Shown here in pieces: positions 1-8,667 of a stretch of 64,000 nt of DNA. A model generated the notes under the pieces. That model searched no databases, was not told where the DNA came from, and saw only the letters and a list, made by a program, of their open reading frames with translations. This DNA is from Ramlibacter henchirensis (lineage in GTDB: Bacteria > Pseudomonadota > Gammaproteobacteria > Burkholderiales > Burkholderiaceae_C): positions 186,001-250,000 of the forward strand of contig NZ_SMLM01000001.1 in the NCBI RefSeq assembly GCF_004682015.1, written 5' to 3'. Positions within the stretch are counted from its first letter, which is position 1, and each line of letters opens with the position of its first letter. Made by a program: the position numbers and the translations under genes.

Positions 1-1015
1 CTCCGATCCCGACCACCGTGCCCATCACCACGGCCATGACCATGATCTGGAAGCGCCAGGAGGGTTCGACCGCCATGAGCACGAGGGCGGCCAGCACGGT
101 GGTTCCGGCCTGGGCCAGCAGCGCGCGATTCAGTCGCGGCGAGCGCTGCGCGACGGACACCGCCGCCGCAAAGAAACAGAGCAGGGCGGCCATGCCCAGC
201 ATGGGCAGCACCATCACCGAGACGTCGTTCCACCACGGCAGCCGCGGCCAGAGGTGCAGCCCCGCGATCCCGGTGATGGACGCCTGCGTGAGCGCCAGCA
301 TCACCACCGCCAGCGCATACAGGCCGAAGGCCGCGTCGCGCAGCGCCACGGCCACCACCCCGCCCACCAGCACCGAGAGTCCGGCGAGCCCGAAATACAG
401 GCCCAGCACCAGCGCCGTGCGCTGCTCCTGCCGGATCAACTGGCGCTCGCTGGTGAAGTGCAGCGGCGCGCTGAAGCTCTGGCCGTTCTGGACGTGAAGG
501 TAGAACTGCTGCGGCTGGCCGGGTGAGAGCATCAGGGGCAGCATCGGATGCCGGTGCGGCAGCGGCCACTCCGCCACGGGCAGCGCGTCACCGGCCGACA
601 GCGACGACCACTGGCCGAGGCGATCCTGCGTGTACAGCGTGACCCGGTTCACCGCCGGATAGGGGATCTCCAGGTACCACCGTTCGCTGTCGTCCAGCTC
701 CGCGAGCGTGAAGCGGATCCAGAGCGACTGGCCGCTGCGCAGCGGGTAGATGGTTCCGGCTTGGGTGGACGACCAGGCGATCCCCGCATCGCGCGCAACG
801 GCGTCGACCCCGGACCTGCCCGTCACATCGAGCCAGGCGTGGCCGGCCGCGTCGAGCGACTGCTGGCCGGCGGCCCCATCGAGCGTGACGACCGCGCCTT
901 CCGCCCAGGCCGGCCGCGGCACGCCCGCCAGCAGCAGCGCCAGCGCAAACGCCGCGAGGGCGGCGACACCCAGCCACCTGGAAAACGCCGTCCGGCAAGT
1001 TCCTAGGTCATCCAT
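1..1015 (-). CDS. 7TMR-DISM membrane sensor, N-terminal part (runs off left edge)
   Basis: The frame is open from the ATG at 1015 to the window edge, so only the first 338 residues are seen. Residues about 14-38 form a signal peptide or first membrane segment ending in a PAWA site. Residues about 40-190 resemble the periplasmic 7TMR-DISM extracellular domain 2, with strands such as SLWIRF and WYLEIPYP. From about residue 200 on, hydrophobic segments follow one another as in the 7TMR-DISM membrane bundle. In this family the missing C-terminus is usually a diguanylate cyclase or a histidine kinase; which one applies cannot be seen here. The gene is divergent from rlmI with 35 bp between start codons. 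Confidence 0.75.
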   Translation of the reverse strand, partial: MDDLGTCRTAFSRWLGVAALAAFALALLLAGVPRPAWAEGAVVTLDGAAGQQSLDAAGHAWLDVTGRSGVDAVARDAGIAWSSTQAGTIYPLRSGQSLWIRFTLAELDDSERWYLEIPYPAVNRVTLYTQDRLGQWSSLSAGDALPVAEWPLPHRHPMLPLMLSPGQPQQFYLHVQNGQSFSAPLHFTSERQLIRQEQRTALVLGLYFGLAGLSVLVGGVVAVALRDAAFGLYALAVVMLALTQASITGIAGLHLWPRLPWWNDVSVMVLPMLGMAALLCFFAAAVSVAQRSPRLNRALLAQAGTTVLAALVLMAVEPSWRFQIMVMAVVMGTVVGIG

Positions 1016-1037
1016 TCGGCTGATTTTGCGCCGGTTG

Positions 1038-1043
1038 GACAAT
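1038..1043 (+). promoter_or_regulatory. Candidate -10 hexamer of rlmI (near-leaderless)
   Basis: GACAAT ends 7 bases before the GTG of rlmI and no Shine-Dalgarno sequence is present. No convincing -35 box was found, so this is suggestive only. It belongs to the window-wide pattern reported in the findings. Confidence 0.3.
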
Positions 1044-1050
1044 CGGCCCC

Positions 1051-2232
1051 GTGAAATCCATCCGACTTCGGCCCGGCAAGGAGCGTTCGTTGTTGCGGCG
1101 CCATCCCTGGGTCTTCGAATCGGCCATCGGCAAGGGCAGCGCCGACGCCGGCGAGACCGTGCGCATCGAGGCCCACGACGGCAGCTTCCTGGCCTGGGCG
1201 GCGTTCAGCCCCGCTTCCCGCATCCGCGCGCGCTGCTGGAGCTTCGAGGCAGGCCAGCGCATCGATCCGTCGTTCTTCGAGGCCTCCATCACGGCGGCGG
1301 TGAAGGCGCGCGAGCGCTTCTTCGTCGACAGCGACGGCGTGCGCCTGGTGCATGGGGAATCCGACGGCCTGCCGGGCCTGATCGTCGACCGGTACGGCGA
1401 CACGCTGGTGGCGCAATTCCTCTCGGCCGGCGCACAGCGCTGGAAAGGAGTCCTGGCCGACGCGCTGCTGCGCGCGACCGGCCTGTCGCGCCTTTACGAA
1501 CGTTCGGACACCAGCTCGCGCGCGCTCGAAGGGCTGCCCATGGAGGCGGGCTGGCTGCGTGGCGAGGGGCCGACCGATCTGGTGCTGCGTGAGCACGGCT
1601 GGCGCCTGGGCCTGGACATCGCCACCGGACACAAGACCGGCTACTACCTGGACCAGCGGGACAGCCGCCGGCTGTTCAGTGAGCACACCCGCCGCTTGGG
1701 GCTGCAAAGCGTGCTCAACTGCTACTGTTACACCGGCGGCTTCACGGTTGCCGCCCTGGCCGGCGGCGCGGCGCAGGTGACGTCGATCGATTCGTCGGGG
1801 CCCGCCCTGGAGCGCGCCCGCGCCAACCTGGCGCTGAACGGCTTTGACACCGCGCAAGCGGAGTTCCTCGATGCCGACGCCAACGCGAGCCTGCGCCGCC
1901 TCGGCGAGCAAGGGCGCCGGTTCGACGCCATCGTGCTGGACCCGCCCAAGCTGGCGCCGACGGTGGCGCATGCCGAGCGAGCCGCGCGGGCCTACAAGGA
2001 CATCAACCGGCTGGCGTTGAAGCTGCTGGAGCCGGGCGGCGTGCTCTTCACCTACTCGTGCTCGGGGGGCATCAGCGCCGACCTGTTCCACAAGATCGTG
2101 GCCTCCGCGGCCATCGACGCCGGGGTCGACGGCTATGTCACGCAGCGACTGGGCGGCGCGCCCGATCATCCGATGACGCTGGTCTTCCCCGAGGGCGAAT
2201 ACCTCAAGGGGCTGGTGATCGTGCGCAGATGA
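1051..2232 (+). CDS. rlmI: 23S rRNA (cytosine-C5)-methyltransferase, RlmI type
   Basis: This 393-residue protein matches the RlmI/YccW family, which methylates C1962 of 23S rRNA with S-adenosylmethionine. A PUA RNA-binding domain fills about residues 2-75, opening with the typical RSLLRRHPWVF segment. The Rossmann methyltransferase domain shows CYTGGFT (about 228), LDPPKL (about 295) and the YSCSGG motif with the candidate catalytic cysteine (about 337). The length is normal for the family. The GTG at 1051 is chosen because the PUA domain begins immediately after it; the usual alternatives downstream would cut the domain. Confidence 0.9.
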   Translation: MKSIRLRPGKERSLLRRHPWVFESAIGKGSADAGETVRIEAHDGSFLAWAAFSPASRIRARCWSFEAGQRIDPSFFEASITAAVKARERFFVDSDGVRLVHGESDGLPGLIVDRYGDTLVAQFLSAGAQRWKGVLADALLRATGLSRLYERSDTSSRALEGLPMEAGWLRGEGPTDLVLREHGWRLGLDIATGHKTGYYLDQRDSRRLFSEHTRRLGLQSVLNCYCYTGGFTVAALAGGAAQVTSIDSSGPALERARANLALNGFDTAQAEFLDADANASLRRLGEQGRRFDAIVLDPPKLAPTVAHAERAARAYKDINRLALKLLEPGGVLFTYSCSGGISADLFHKIVASAAIDAGVDGYVTQRLGGAPDHPMTLVFPEGEYLKGLVIVRR

Positions 2233-2306
2233 GCCAGCGTCCCCGACGCTCGGCACGGCGGGCCGATGCCCGCTAAACTCCCGCCTCCCCGCGAAAGAGC
2301 CATGCC

Positions 2307-3365
2307 ATGAGCCTCATCCCCGCCACCATCCTCACCGGCTTCCTCGGGTCCGGAAAAACCACGTTGCTCAAGCGCGTTCTCAACGAGGCGCACGGCCAGA
2401 AGATCGCCGTGATCGAGAACGAATTCGGCGAGGAGAACATCGACGGCGACATCCTCGTCACCGAGACCAAGGAGCAGATCATCCAGATGAGCAACGGCTG
2501 CATCTGCTGCACCATCCGCGAGGACCTGCGCTCCACGCTGCAGCTGCTGGCGGCCAAGAAGCGCAAGGGCCTGCTGGACTTCGACCGGGTGGTGATCGAG
2601 ACCACCGGCCTGGCCGATCCCGGCCCGGTCGCCCAGACCTTCTTCATGGACGACGAGATCGCCGAGACCTACCTGCTGGACTCCATCCTGACGCTGGTGG
2701 ACGCCAAGCATGCGGCCCAGCAGCTCAACGACCGGCAGGAGGCGCGGCGCCAGGTCGGGTTCGCCGACCAGATCTTCATCAGCAAGACCGACCTGGTGGC
2801 CAAGGACGAGACCGAGGCGCTGATGCACCGCCTCAAGCACATGAACCCGCGCGCGCCGCAGAAGCCGGTGCACTTCGGCGACGTGACGATCAAGGAGGTG
2901 TTCGACCTGCGCGGCTTCAACCTGAACGCGAAACTGGACATCGACCCGGACTTCCTGAAGGACGACGCGCACGACCACGACGACCACGACCATGACCACG
3001 AGCATGGCGAGCACTGCGACCACCCCTCGCACGCGCACGAGGGCCACGGGCATCACCACCACGTGGACGACGACGTCAAGAGCTTCGTGTTCAAGTCGGA
3101 GCGGCCGTTCGACCCGGCCAGGCTGGAGGACTTCCTCGGCGCGATCGTGAACATCTACGGCCCGCGCATGCTGCGCTACAAGGGCGTGCTGAACATGAGC
3201 GGCACCGACCGCAAGGTGATCTTCCAGGGCGTGCACCAGTTGATGGGCAGCGACCTGGGGCCGAACTGGGCCGAGGGCGAGCAGCGTATGAGCAAGATGG
3301 TGTTCATCGGCATCGACCTGCCGCGCGACATCTTCCTGCAGGGACTGGAGCAATGTCTGGCGTGA
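2307..3365 (+). CDS. COG0523 (CobW/YjiA-type) GTPase with His-rich metal loop
   Basis: The 352-residue protein has the G3E GTPase P-loop GFLGSGKTT at residues 11-19, the CXCC metal motif GCICC at about 62-66 and the family's C-terminal domain from about 255. Between them, at about residues 220-253, lies a loop very rich in His and Asp, a typical zinc or nickel store in this family. Such proteins act in the cytoplasm as metallochaperones, often for zinc, using GTP to load a client. The metal and client cannot be told from sequence. No clear Zur box was seen upstream. The ATG at 2307 is preceded by GAAAGAG. A TAAACT hexamer at 2274-2279 may be its -10 box. Confidence 0.88.
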   Translation: MSLIPATILTGFLGSGKTTLLKRVLNEAHGQKIAVIENEFGEENIDGDILVTETKEQIIQMSNGCICCTIREDLRSTLQLLAAKKRKGLLDFDRVVIETTGLADPGPVAQTFFMDDEIAETYLLDSILTLVDAKHAAQQLNDRQEARRQVGFADQIFISKTDLVAKDETEALMHRLKHMNPRAPQKPVHFGDVTIKEVFDLRGFNLNAKLDIDPDFLKDDAHDHDDHDHDHEHGEHCDHPSHAHEGHGHHHHVDDDVKSFVFKSERPFDPARLEDFLGAIVNIYGPRMLRYKGVLNMSGTDRKVIFQGVHQLMGSDLGPNWAEGEQRMSKMVFIGIDLPRDIFLQGLEQCLA

Positions 3366-3507
3366 GGCCTGTTCGGAAGTTCTCGGCCCGCGGCGGATTC
3401 GATGCTTCGGCGCTGATTTCCCGCGGAAAGGGGCTGCGCTTGAGTTAGGCTCGCGCGTCCACGAAGGGAGGAGCCGGCCACATGATTGTCTCGCTTTTGC
3501 AAATGAT

Positions 3508-3550
3508 GGGGTTTCCCCTTGGAGGGCCTGTGTCCTCGGGGGAACACCCC
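3508..3550. repeat. Long imperfect hairpin upstream of dksA
   Basis: GGGGTTTCCCC at 3508-3518 pairs with GGGGAACACCCC at 3539-3550, leaving one bulged C, and an inner GAGG/CCTC stem lies within the loop. No U-run follows. The rest of the 255 bases between the COG0523 gene and the leader ORF at 3621 shows nothing else I can name. Confidence 0.45.
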
Positions 3551-3606
3551 GGCCACGCAGGCGCGCAAAAGCCGAATTCCCGCAGAGGCGTGCCCGACAA
3601 TCAGGG

Positions 3607-3612
3607 TATAAC
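3607..3612 (+). promoter_or_regulatory. Candidate -10 box for the dksA transcript
   Basis: TATAAC is the best -10 match in the gap before dksA. It ends 8 bases before the ATG of the small leader ORF at 3621, so transcription would start at or next to that ATG. No good -35 box lies 16-18 bases upstream. Confidence 0.35.
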
Positions 3613-3620
3613 TCGCACCG

Positions 3621-3698
3621 ATGAAGGCCACCCCAGAGAAACGACGCTTGCCGGGAGTCCGCATCCCCGAGCCGGCGCTGCGAGGAGACAGGACGTGA
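3621..3698 (+). CDS. Possible 25-residue leader ORF coupled to dksA
   Basis: The ATG at 3621 opens a 25-codon frame of a basic, proline-containing peptide that starts MKATPEKRR. Its TGA (3696-3698) overlaps the GTG start of dksA (3695-3697) in a GTGA arrangement. It follows a -10-like TATAAC by 8 bases and would be leaderless. The dksA Shine-Dalgarno sequence lies inside its last codons. That layout is typical of translational coupling, but a short frame can also arise by chance at this GC content. No homology is claimed. Confidence 0.35.
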   Translation: MKATPEKRRLPGVRIPEPALRGDRT

Positions 3699-4699
3699 AG
3701 CCCCAGCCCAAGGCGCCGGCGAAGACCGCAAAGACGGCCCCGAAGGCCAAGGCCAAGAGCCCGGCCAAGACCGCCAAGCCGGCCGCCAAGGCCCCCGCGA
3801 AGAAGGCCCCCGCCAAGAAGGTTGCACCGGCCGCGAAGGCCAAGACCCCCGCCAAGGCCCCGATCAAGACGGTAGCCGCCAAGAAGGCGGCGCCCGCGAA
3901 AGCCGCGCCCAAGACGGCGGCTCCCGCAAAGAAAGCGGCGGCGCCCGCCAAGGCGCCCGCAAAGAAAACCACGACCGCCGTCCCCAAGGCCGCCGCCCCT
4001 GCCGCTGCCCACGGGGCGAACGCCCGACCAACCCCCGTAGCTCCCGCGCCGGCGCCCGTCTCGGCGATGCCGCCGCGGCCCCCGGCCCAGGCCACGCCGC
4101 CGCGTGCGGCCAAGCCGTCCGCGCGCCTGGCGCAGATCACCGTGCCCTCGATGGCGCAATCGGTCGCGTCCACCGCCGCCAAGGCGAGCTACATCCAGAC
4201 GACTGCTCCATCCGTGCTGACACCTCCTCCCCTCGTCAACGTCAAGAAAGACCCGAAGCTCGCCAACAACTGGAAAACCAAGCCGGCCGAGGAACTGACC
4301 GACGCCGAGGTGATGGCGATGCCCGATTCGGAGTACATGAACGACAAGCAGATGGCGTTCTTCCGCCGCAAGCTTGTCCAGCTCAAGCAGGACATCCTGA
4401 ACAACGCGGGTGAGACCACCGAACACCTGCGCGAGGACACGGTCATCGTCCCCGACCCGGCGGACCGCGCCACCATCGAGGAAGAACACGCCCTGGAGCT
4501 GCGCACGCGCGACCGCGAACGCAAGCTGCTCAAGAAGATCGAGCAGTCCATCGCGCGCATCGATGCCGGCGACTACGGCTACTGCGACGAGACCGGCGAG
4601 CCGATCGGCGTCGGCCGCCTGCTGGCGCGCCCGACCGCCACGCTGTCGCTGGAGGCGCAGCAGCGGCGCGAGCTGAAACAGAAGATGTTCGGCGACTGA
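3695..4699 (+). CDS. dksA: DksA RNA polymerase-binding regulator with histone H1-like N-terminal tail
   Basis: The last 150 or so of 334 residues are a DksA domain. The coiled-coil tip motif DPADRA is present, followed by the C-terminal globular part with a single cysteine (GYCDETGEP) where E. coli DksA has four zinc ligands. One-cysteine DksA is common in alpha- and betaproteobacteria and does not by itself mean loss of function. DksA binds the secondary channel of RNA polymerase and works with ppGpp in the stringent response. Residues 1 to about 180 are a low-complexity tail of Lys, Ala and Pro with PAKK-type repeats, like histone H1 or AlgP, which probably binds DNA or polyanions. The GTG at 3695 is chosen for its GAGGAG ribosome binding site; an in-frame ATG at 3482 would add 71 residues that do not look coding. 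Confidence 0.88.
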   Translation: MKPQPKAPAKTAKTAPKAKAKSPAKTAKPAAKAPAKKAPAKKVAPAAKAKTPAKAPIKTVAAKKAAPAKAAPKTAAPAKKAAAPAKAPAKKTTTAVPKAAAPAAAHGANARPTPVAPAPAPVSAMPPRPPAQATPPRAAKPSARLAQITVPSMAQSVASTAAKASYIQTTAPSVLTPPPLVNVKKDPKLANNWKTKPAEELTDAEVMAMPDSEYMNDKQMAFFRRKLVQLKQDILNNAGETTEHLREDTVIVPDPADRATIEEEHALELRTRDRERKLLKKIEQSIARIDAGDYGYCDETGEPIGVGRLLARPTATLSLEAQQRRELKQKMFGD

Positions 4700-4741
4700 C
4701 GCCGCTCCTTCGCGCCGCTGCAGTACCGAGCCCCGCAGACC

Positions 4742-6637
4742 ATGCCCAAGGACGAGAGCTCCGGAATCCTTTCCAAGGTCGTCAAGTTCGTCCGCAACCC
4801 GGCATCGAGCTGGTCGGAGGGCGCGCCCGATTCCGAGCAGGAGAGCAACTACTCCAAGCAGATGCTCAAGGAGATGATCGAGCGCAAGCGGCGCAACGAC
4901 TTCGTCCGCAAGCGCGAGTTCGACATGCTCCGCAAGATGCGCCGCAGCGAGGTGATGGCGGGCCAGGACCCGGCGGCGCGCCCCTCGTTCTTCCAGAGCT
5001 CTATGCCGTCCAAGCCGGACGACCGCGCCAGCACGCTCAAGAAGATCGACGAGATCGAGGCGCAGATGTCCATGCAGTGGTGGAAGACCAAGCATGGCGC
5101 CGAGGCCGTGCGCACCGGCAGCAGCGCCTTTCCCACCTCCAGCGTGCCGCCCGAGTCCAGTCGCGCCCCGGTCGCAACGGAGCACGGCGGCGTGCCGCGC
5201 CCGCAACCTGCGCCCGTGCGGCCGGCGGCGGCACCTGCAGCGCTCAACCACTTCCAGCAGCGCACCGAACCGATGCCACTGGCGACGCCGGCCCCCGCGC
5301 AGCCGAAGGCCGCGCCGCCGGTCCTCGACGCGCTCGAGTGGGATGTTCCGGCTGCCGCGCCCCCCGCCGCGCGTGCACCTTCAGTGGTCCCCGCCGCTGC
5401 GGTGCGTGCGCCCGTCAAGCCACCCGCGCCGGCGGCCGCTCGGCCCGTCGCGGCTCCGGGAACCGGCGCGCCCGCCGAATCCGTCCCACCCAGTGGCGGC
5501 TTCTCGTCCTCCAAGCTGGCCGCGGTCGACGTCGAGGAATTCGCGCACGACCCCGAACTGGAAGAAGCCGCCATCCGCTTCGCCAACGGCGATGACGCCG
5601 GAGCCGAAGCCGGCCTGATGGAAGTGCTGCGCCCGGGCGGCTCGCGCATCGACCACGACGAGACGTGGCTGACGCTGTTCGACCTGTACCGCGCCACCGG
5701 GCAGCAGGATCGCTTCGAGAGCGTGGCCATCGAATTCGCCGGCCGCTTCGGCCGCTCGGCGCCGCAGTGGATCTCGCTGCCCGAGGCGGTGGGCAGGATG
5801 GGCGCCGCCGCGTCGCCCGCCAGTGGCGGCGCCTTCTCGGCGGACTGGACCTGCCCCTCGAGCCTGGGCACGCAGACCTTGGCCGCGCTCAACGCCGCGC
5901 TGGCCCGCTTCCCGCAGCCGTGGCGGCTGTCGTGGACCAAGCTGGTGACGATCGAAGAGCCGGCGCTCGAAGGCCTCACGCGCCTGTTCACGCAGTGGGC
6001 GACGCAACCGGTGCAGCTGCGCTTCATCGGCGCGGAAAATCTCGAGAACCTGCTGCGCGCCGCCACGCCGTCGGGCGACAAGGGCGTGAATCCCGCCTGG
6101 TGGCGCCTGCGCATGGAGGTGCTGCGCGTCATGCACCGGCCCGACGAGTTCGAGCTGGTCGCGCTGGACTACTGCGTGACCTACGAGGTCTCTCCGCCCT
6201 CGTGGGAGAGCGCGCGATGCGACTACAAGCCGCTGCAGGCCGATGGCAGCGCGGTGGCGGGCCACACCATCATCGGCGAGGCGTTCCGCGACTCGCTGAG
6301 CTCCAACATCGGCTTCGGCGACACGCAGGCGGCCGGGCTCTCGTCGCAGATGGCGCAGGTGGCGACGGTGGAACTCGCTGGGCAGATCCTCGGCGATGCC
6401 AAGGACGCCATCGACATGCTCGACAGCAAGCTGGTCGGCGCCGACATCATGGTGATCTCGTGTGCGCGCCTCATCCGCATCGACTTCACCGCGGCCGGCA
6501 CGCTGCTCAACTGGGTGAGCGCGCGGCAGCACGAGGGCCGGCAGGTCCAGTTCGTCGAAGTGCACCGCCTCGTCGCCGCGTTCTACAACGTCATCGGCAT
6601 CAGCGAGCACTCGCGCGTCATCGCCCGGCGCGACTGA
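4742..6637 (+). CDS. Large STAS-domain protein of unknown function
   Basis: The 631-residue protein has three parts. Residues 1-120 are highly charged and helical. Residues about 125-260 are a Pro/Ala-rich linker. Residues about 265-631 are globular, and the final 90 or so ([16 protein letters not shown] onward) resemble a STAS fold, as in anti-sigma factor antagonists and MlaB. In the STAS loop the usual D-S-S-G is replaced by RIDFTAAG, so the classical phosphorylated serine is absent. It starts 42 bases after dksA and ends 43 bases before hslV, so it is probably co-transcribed with one or both. There is no signal peptide or membrane segment, so it should be cytoplasmic. I recognise no characterised homologue. 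Confidence 0.7.
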   Translation: MPKDESSGILSKVVKFVRNPASSWSEGAPDSEQESNYSKQMLKEMIERKRRNDFVRKREFDMLRKMRRSEVMAGQDPAARPSFFQSSMPSKPDDRASTLKKIDEIEAQMSMQWWKTKHGAEAVRTGSSAFPTSSVPPESSRAPVATEHGGVPRPQPAPVRPAAAPAALNHFQQRTEPMPLATPAPAQPKAAPPVLDALEWDVPAAAPPAARAPSVVPAAAVRAPVKPPAPAAARPVAAPGTGAPAESVPPSGGFSSSKLAAVDVEEFAHDPELEEAAIRFANGDDAGAEAGLMEVLRPGGSRIDHDETWLTLFDLYRATGQQDRFESVAIEFAGRFGRSAPQWISLPEAVGRMGAAASPASGGAFSADWTCPSSLGTQTLAALNAALARFPQPWRLSWTKLVTIEEPALEGLTRLFTQWATQPVQLRFIGAENLENLLRAATPSGDKGVNPAWWRLRMEVLRVMHRPDEFELVALDYCVTYEVSPPSWESARCDYKPLQADGSAVAGHTIIGEAFRDSLSSNIGFGDTQAAGLSSQMAQVATVELAGQILGDAKDAIDMLDSKLVGADIMVISCARLIRIDFTAAGTLLNWVSARQHEGRQVQFVEVHRLVAAFYNVIGISEHSRVIARRD

Positions 6638-6680
6638 ACGTCCCGCTTGCATTCGGGTGCAGCGGCCCCATTTGCCGCCG

Positions 6681-7232
6681 ATGGAACAATTTCACGGCAC
6701 GACCATCGTCAGCGTGCGGCGCAAGATGCCGGACGGCCGCTGGCAGGTGGCGATCGGGGGCGATGGCCAGGTGACCCTGGGCAACGTCGTCGTCAAGGGC
6801 TCGGCCCGCAAGGTGCGCAGGCTCTACCACGACAAGGTGCTCGCCGGATTCGCCGGCGCCACGGCCGACGCCTTCACGCTGTTCGAGCGTTTCGAAGGCA
6901 AGCTGGAAAAGCACCAGGGCCACCTGGTGCGCTCGGCGATCGAACTCACCAAGGACTGGCGCACCGACCGCGTGCTGCGCCGGCTGGAAGCGATGCTGGC
7001 GGTGGCCGACCGAGAGTCGTCCCTGATCATCACCGGCAACGGCGACGTGCTCGAGCCGGAGCAGGGGATCATCGCCATCGGCTCGGGCGGCTCGTATGCG
7101 CAGGCCGCGGCGCGCGCTCTGCTGGAGAACACCGACTTTGGCGCTCGCGACATCGTCAAGAAGTCGCTCGAAATCGCGGGCGAGCTGTGCATCTACACGA
7201 ACATGAACCACACGATCGAGGTGCTCGAGTGA
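6681..7232 (+). CDS. hslV: ATP-dependent protease peptidase subunit HslV
   Basis: HslV forms a proteasome-like double ring that degrades proteins unfolded by HslU. The 183-residue protein matches the family along its length, including TTIVSVRR, the [14 protein letters not shown] segment and the NHTIEVLE ending. The catalytic N-terminal threonine is normally residue 2. Here it would be Thr7, preceded by MEQFHG, so a six-residue propeptide must be removed. The ATG at 6681 is preferred over one at 6657, which would add eight residues without family similarity. The stop codon overlaps the hslU start. Confidence 0.95.
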   Translation: MEQFHGTTIVSVRRKMPDGRWQVAIGGDGQVTLGNVVVKGSARKVRRLYHDKVLAGFAGATADAFTLFERFEGKLEKHQGHLVRSAIELTKDWRTDRVLRRLEAMLAVADRESSLIITGNGDVLEPEQGIIAIGSGGSYAQAAARALLENTDFGARDIVKKSLEIAGELCIYTNMNHTIEVLE

Positions 7233-8530
7233 GCAGCATGACGCCCCAGGAGATCGTGTCCGAGCTGGACCGCCACATCGTCGGGCAGGCCGAGGCGAAG
7301 CGGGCCGTGGCCATCGCGTTGCGCAACCGCTGGCGCCGCCAGCAGGTCGACGAGAAGCTCCGCCCGGAGATCACGCCCAAGAACATCCTCATGATTGGCC
7401 CCACCGGCGTGGGCAAGACCGAGATCGCGCGGCGCCTGGCCAGGCTGGCCGATGCGCCCTTCATCAAAGTCGAAGCGACGAAGTTCACCGAGGTCGGCTA
7501 CGTCGGCAAGGACGTGGACTCGATCGTGCGCGACCTGGCCGAGATCGCCGTCAAGCAGACGCGCGTGGCCGAGATGCGAAAGGTGCGCACCCGCGCGGAG
7601 GACGCGGCCGAGGACCGGGTGCTGGACGTGCTGATCCCCGGTGTCTCCGCCGACAGCGCGGCGCGCCAGTCGTTCCGCAAGAAGCTGCGCGAGAACCAGC
7701 TGGACGACAAGGAGATCGAGATCGACGTCGCCGAGGCGCGGCCGCAGCTCGAAGTGATGGGCCCTGCCGGCATGGAGGAGATGACCGAGCAGCTGCGCGG
7801 CCTGTTCTCGCAATTCGGCGGGCAGCGGCGCAAGACGCGCAAGCTGAAGATCGCCGAAGCGATGAAGCTGCTGGTGGAAGAGGAGTCCGCGCGGTTGGTC
7901 AACGAGGACGAGATCAAGGCCCAGGCGATCCACAACGCCGAGCAGAACGGCATCGTGTTCATCGACGAGATCGACAAGGTGGCTTCACGCAGTGAGCACG
8001 CCGGCGCCGATGTCTCCCGCCAAGGCGTGCAGCGCGACCTGCTGCCGCTGGTGGAGGGCACGACCGTCTCCACCAAATACGGGCCCGTGCGCACCGACCA
8101 CATCCTGTTCATCGCGAGCGGCGCGTTTCATCTCTCCAAGCCCAGCGACCTGATCCCCGAGCTGCAAGGCCGGCTGCCGATCCGCGTCGAGCTGCAGTCG
8201 CTCTCGGTGCAGGACTTCGAAGCCATCCTCACCAGCACGCACGCTTCGCTCGTCAAGCAGTACCAGGCGCTGCTCGCCACCGAAGGCGTGCAGCTCGCCT
8301 TCACGCCCGAAGGCATCACGCGGCTGGCGAACATCGCCTACGACGTCAACGAGCGCACCGAGAACATCGGCGCGCGGCGGCTCGCGACGGTGATGGAGCG
8401 CCTGCTGGATGAGGTGAGCTTCGAGGCAGCGCGCCTGGGCGGGCAAACCGTGAACATCGACGCTGCGTATGTCGATGCACGGCTGGGCGAGCTCAGCCGC
8501 AACGAAGATCTCTCGCGGTACATCCTTTGA
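7229..8530 (+). CDS. hslU: HslU ATPase (unfoldase of HslUV)
   Basis: HslU is the AAA+ hexamer that recognises, unfolds and feeds substrates to HslV. The 433-residue protein shows Walker [10 protein letters not shown] (about 56-64), an intermediate I-domain, Walker B FIDEIDK (about 244-250) and the sensor 2 region ending in the ISRYIL-like C-terminus (LSRYIL) that docks into HslV. The GTG at 7229 overlaps the hslV stop as GTGA and has GAGGTG five bases upstream. An ATG at 7238 is the alternative start and would shorten the protein by three residues. Confidence 0.95.
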   Translation: MSSMTPQEIVSELDRHIVGQAEAKRAVAIALRNRWRRQQVDEKLRPEITPKNILMIGPTGVGKTEIARRLARLADAPFIKVEATKFTEVGYVGKDVDSIVRDLAEIAVKQTRVAEMRKVRTRAEDAAEDRVLDVLIPGVSADSAARQSFRKKLRENQLDDKEIEIDVAEARPQLEVMGPAGMEEMTEQLRGLFSQFGGQRRKTRKLKIAEAMKLLVEEESARLVNEDEIKAQAIHNAEQNGIVFIDEIDKVASRSEHAGADVSRQGVQRDLLPLVEGTTVSTKYGPVRTDHILFIASGAFHLSKPSDLIPELQGRLPIRVELQSLSVQDFEAILTSTHASLVKQYQALLATEGVQLAFTPEGITRLANIAYDVNERTENIGARRLATVMERLLDEVSFEAARLGGQTVNIDAAYVDARLGELSRNEDLSRYIL

Positions 8531-8532
8531 CA

Positions 8533-8547
8533 AAGCCCGCTGGGCTT
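8533..8547 (+). terminator. Weak hairpin after hslU
   Basis: AAGCCC and GGGCTT form a six-base stem around a GCT loop directly after the hslU stop. It lacks a clear U-run, so termination would be weak or Rho-assisted. Confidence 0.3.
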
Positions 8548-8571
8548 CATGTTCCACTTTCAGTCGCACCG

Positions 8572-8640
8572 CTAAGTCGTTGATTTAGAGCACTTTTGGC
8601 TGCCGAAGAGCTGCCAGAATCGCCTCTAAGTCCTTGATTT
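8572..8640. repeat. Two direct 15-bp repeats upstream of the dcw cluster
   Basis: CTAAGTCGTTGATTT (8572-8586) and CTAAGTCCTTGATTT (8626-8640) differ at one base and start 54 bp apart, in the gap between hslU and the mraZ promoter. They are AT-rich compared with the surroundings. I cannot assign a binding protein; activator sites or a dispersed repeat are both possible. Confidence 0.6.
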
Positions 8641-8667
8641 CATTGGAAATTTCGCACGCGAGAAGTC

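Noticed and set aside
3482..3694. ATG at 3482 as the dksA start
   Set aside because: The extra 71 residues are not typical coding sequence, cross a strong hairpin and the likely promoter, and lack a good ribosome binding site, whereas the GTG at 3695 has one.
2166..3827. Open frame of 553 codons on the minus strand across the COG0523 gene
   Set aside because: It is antisense to a gene with clear motifs and its translation is His/Val/Arg-rich low complexity, a usual artefact of high-GC third positions.
4579..4699. Loss of DksA zinc-finger cysteines as a novel variant
   Set aside because: One-cysteine DksA is already common in alpha- and betaproteobacteria, so I treat it as normal for the lineage.
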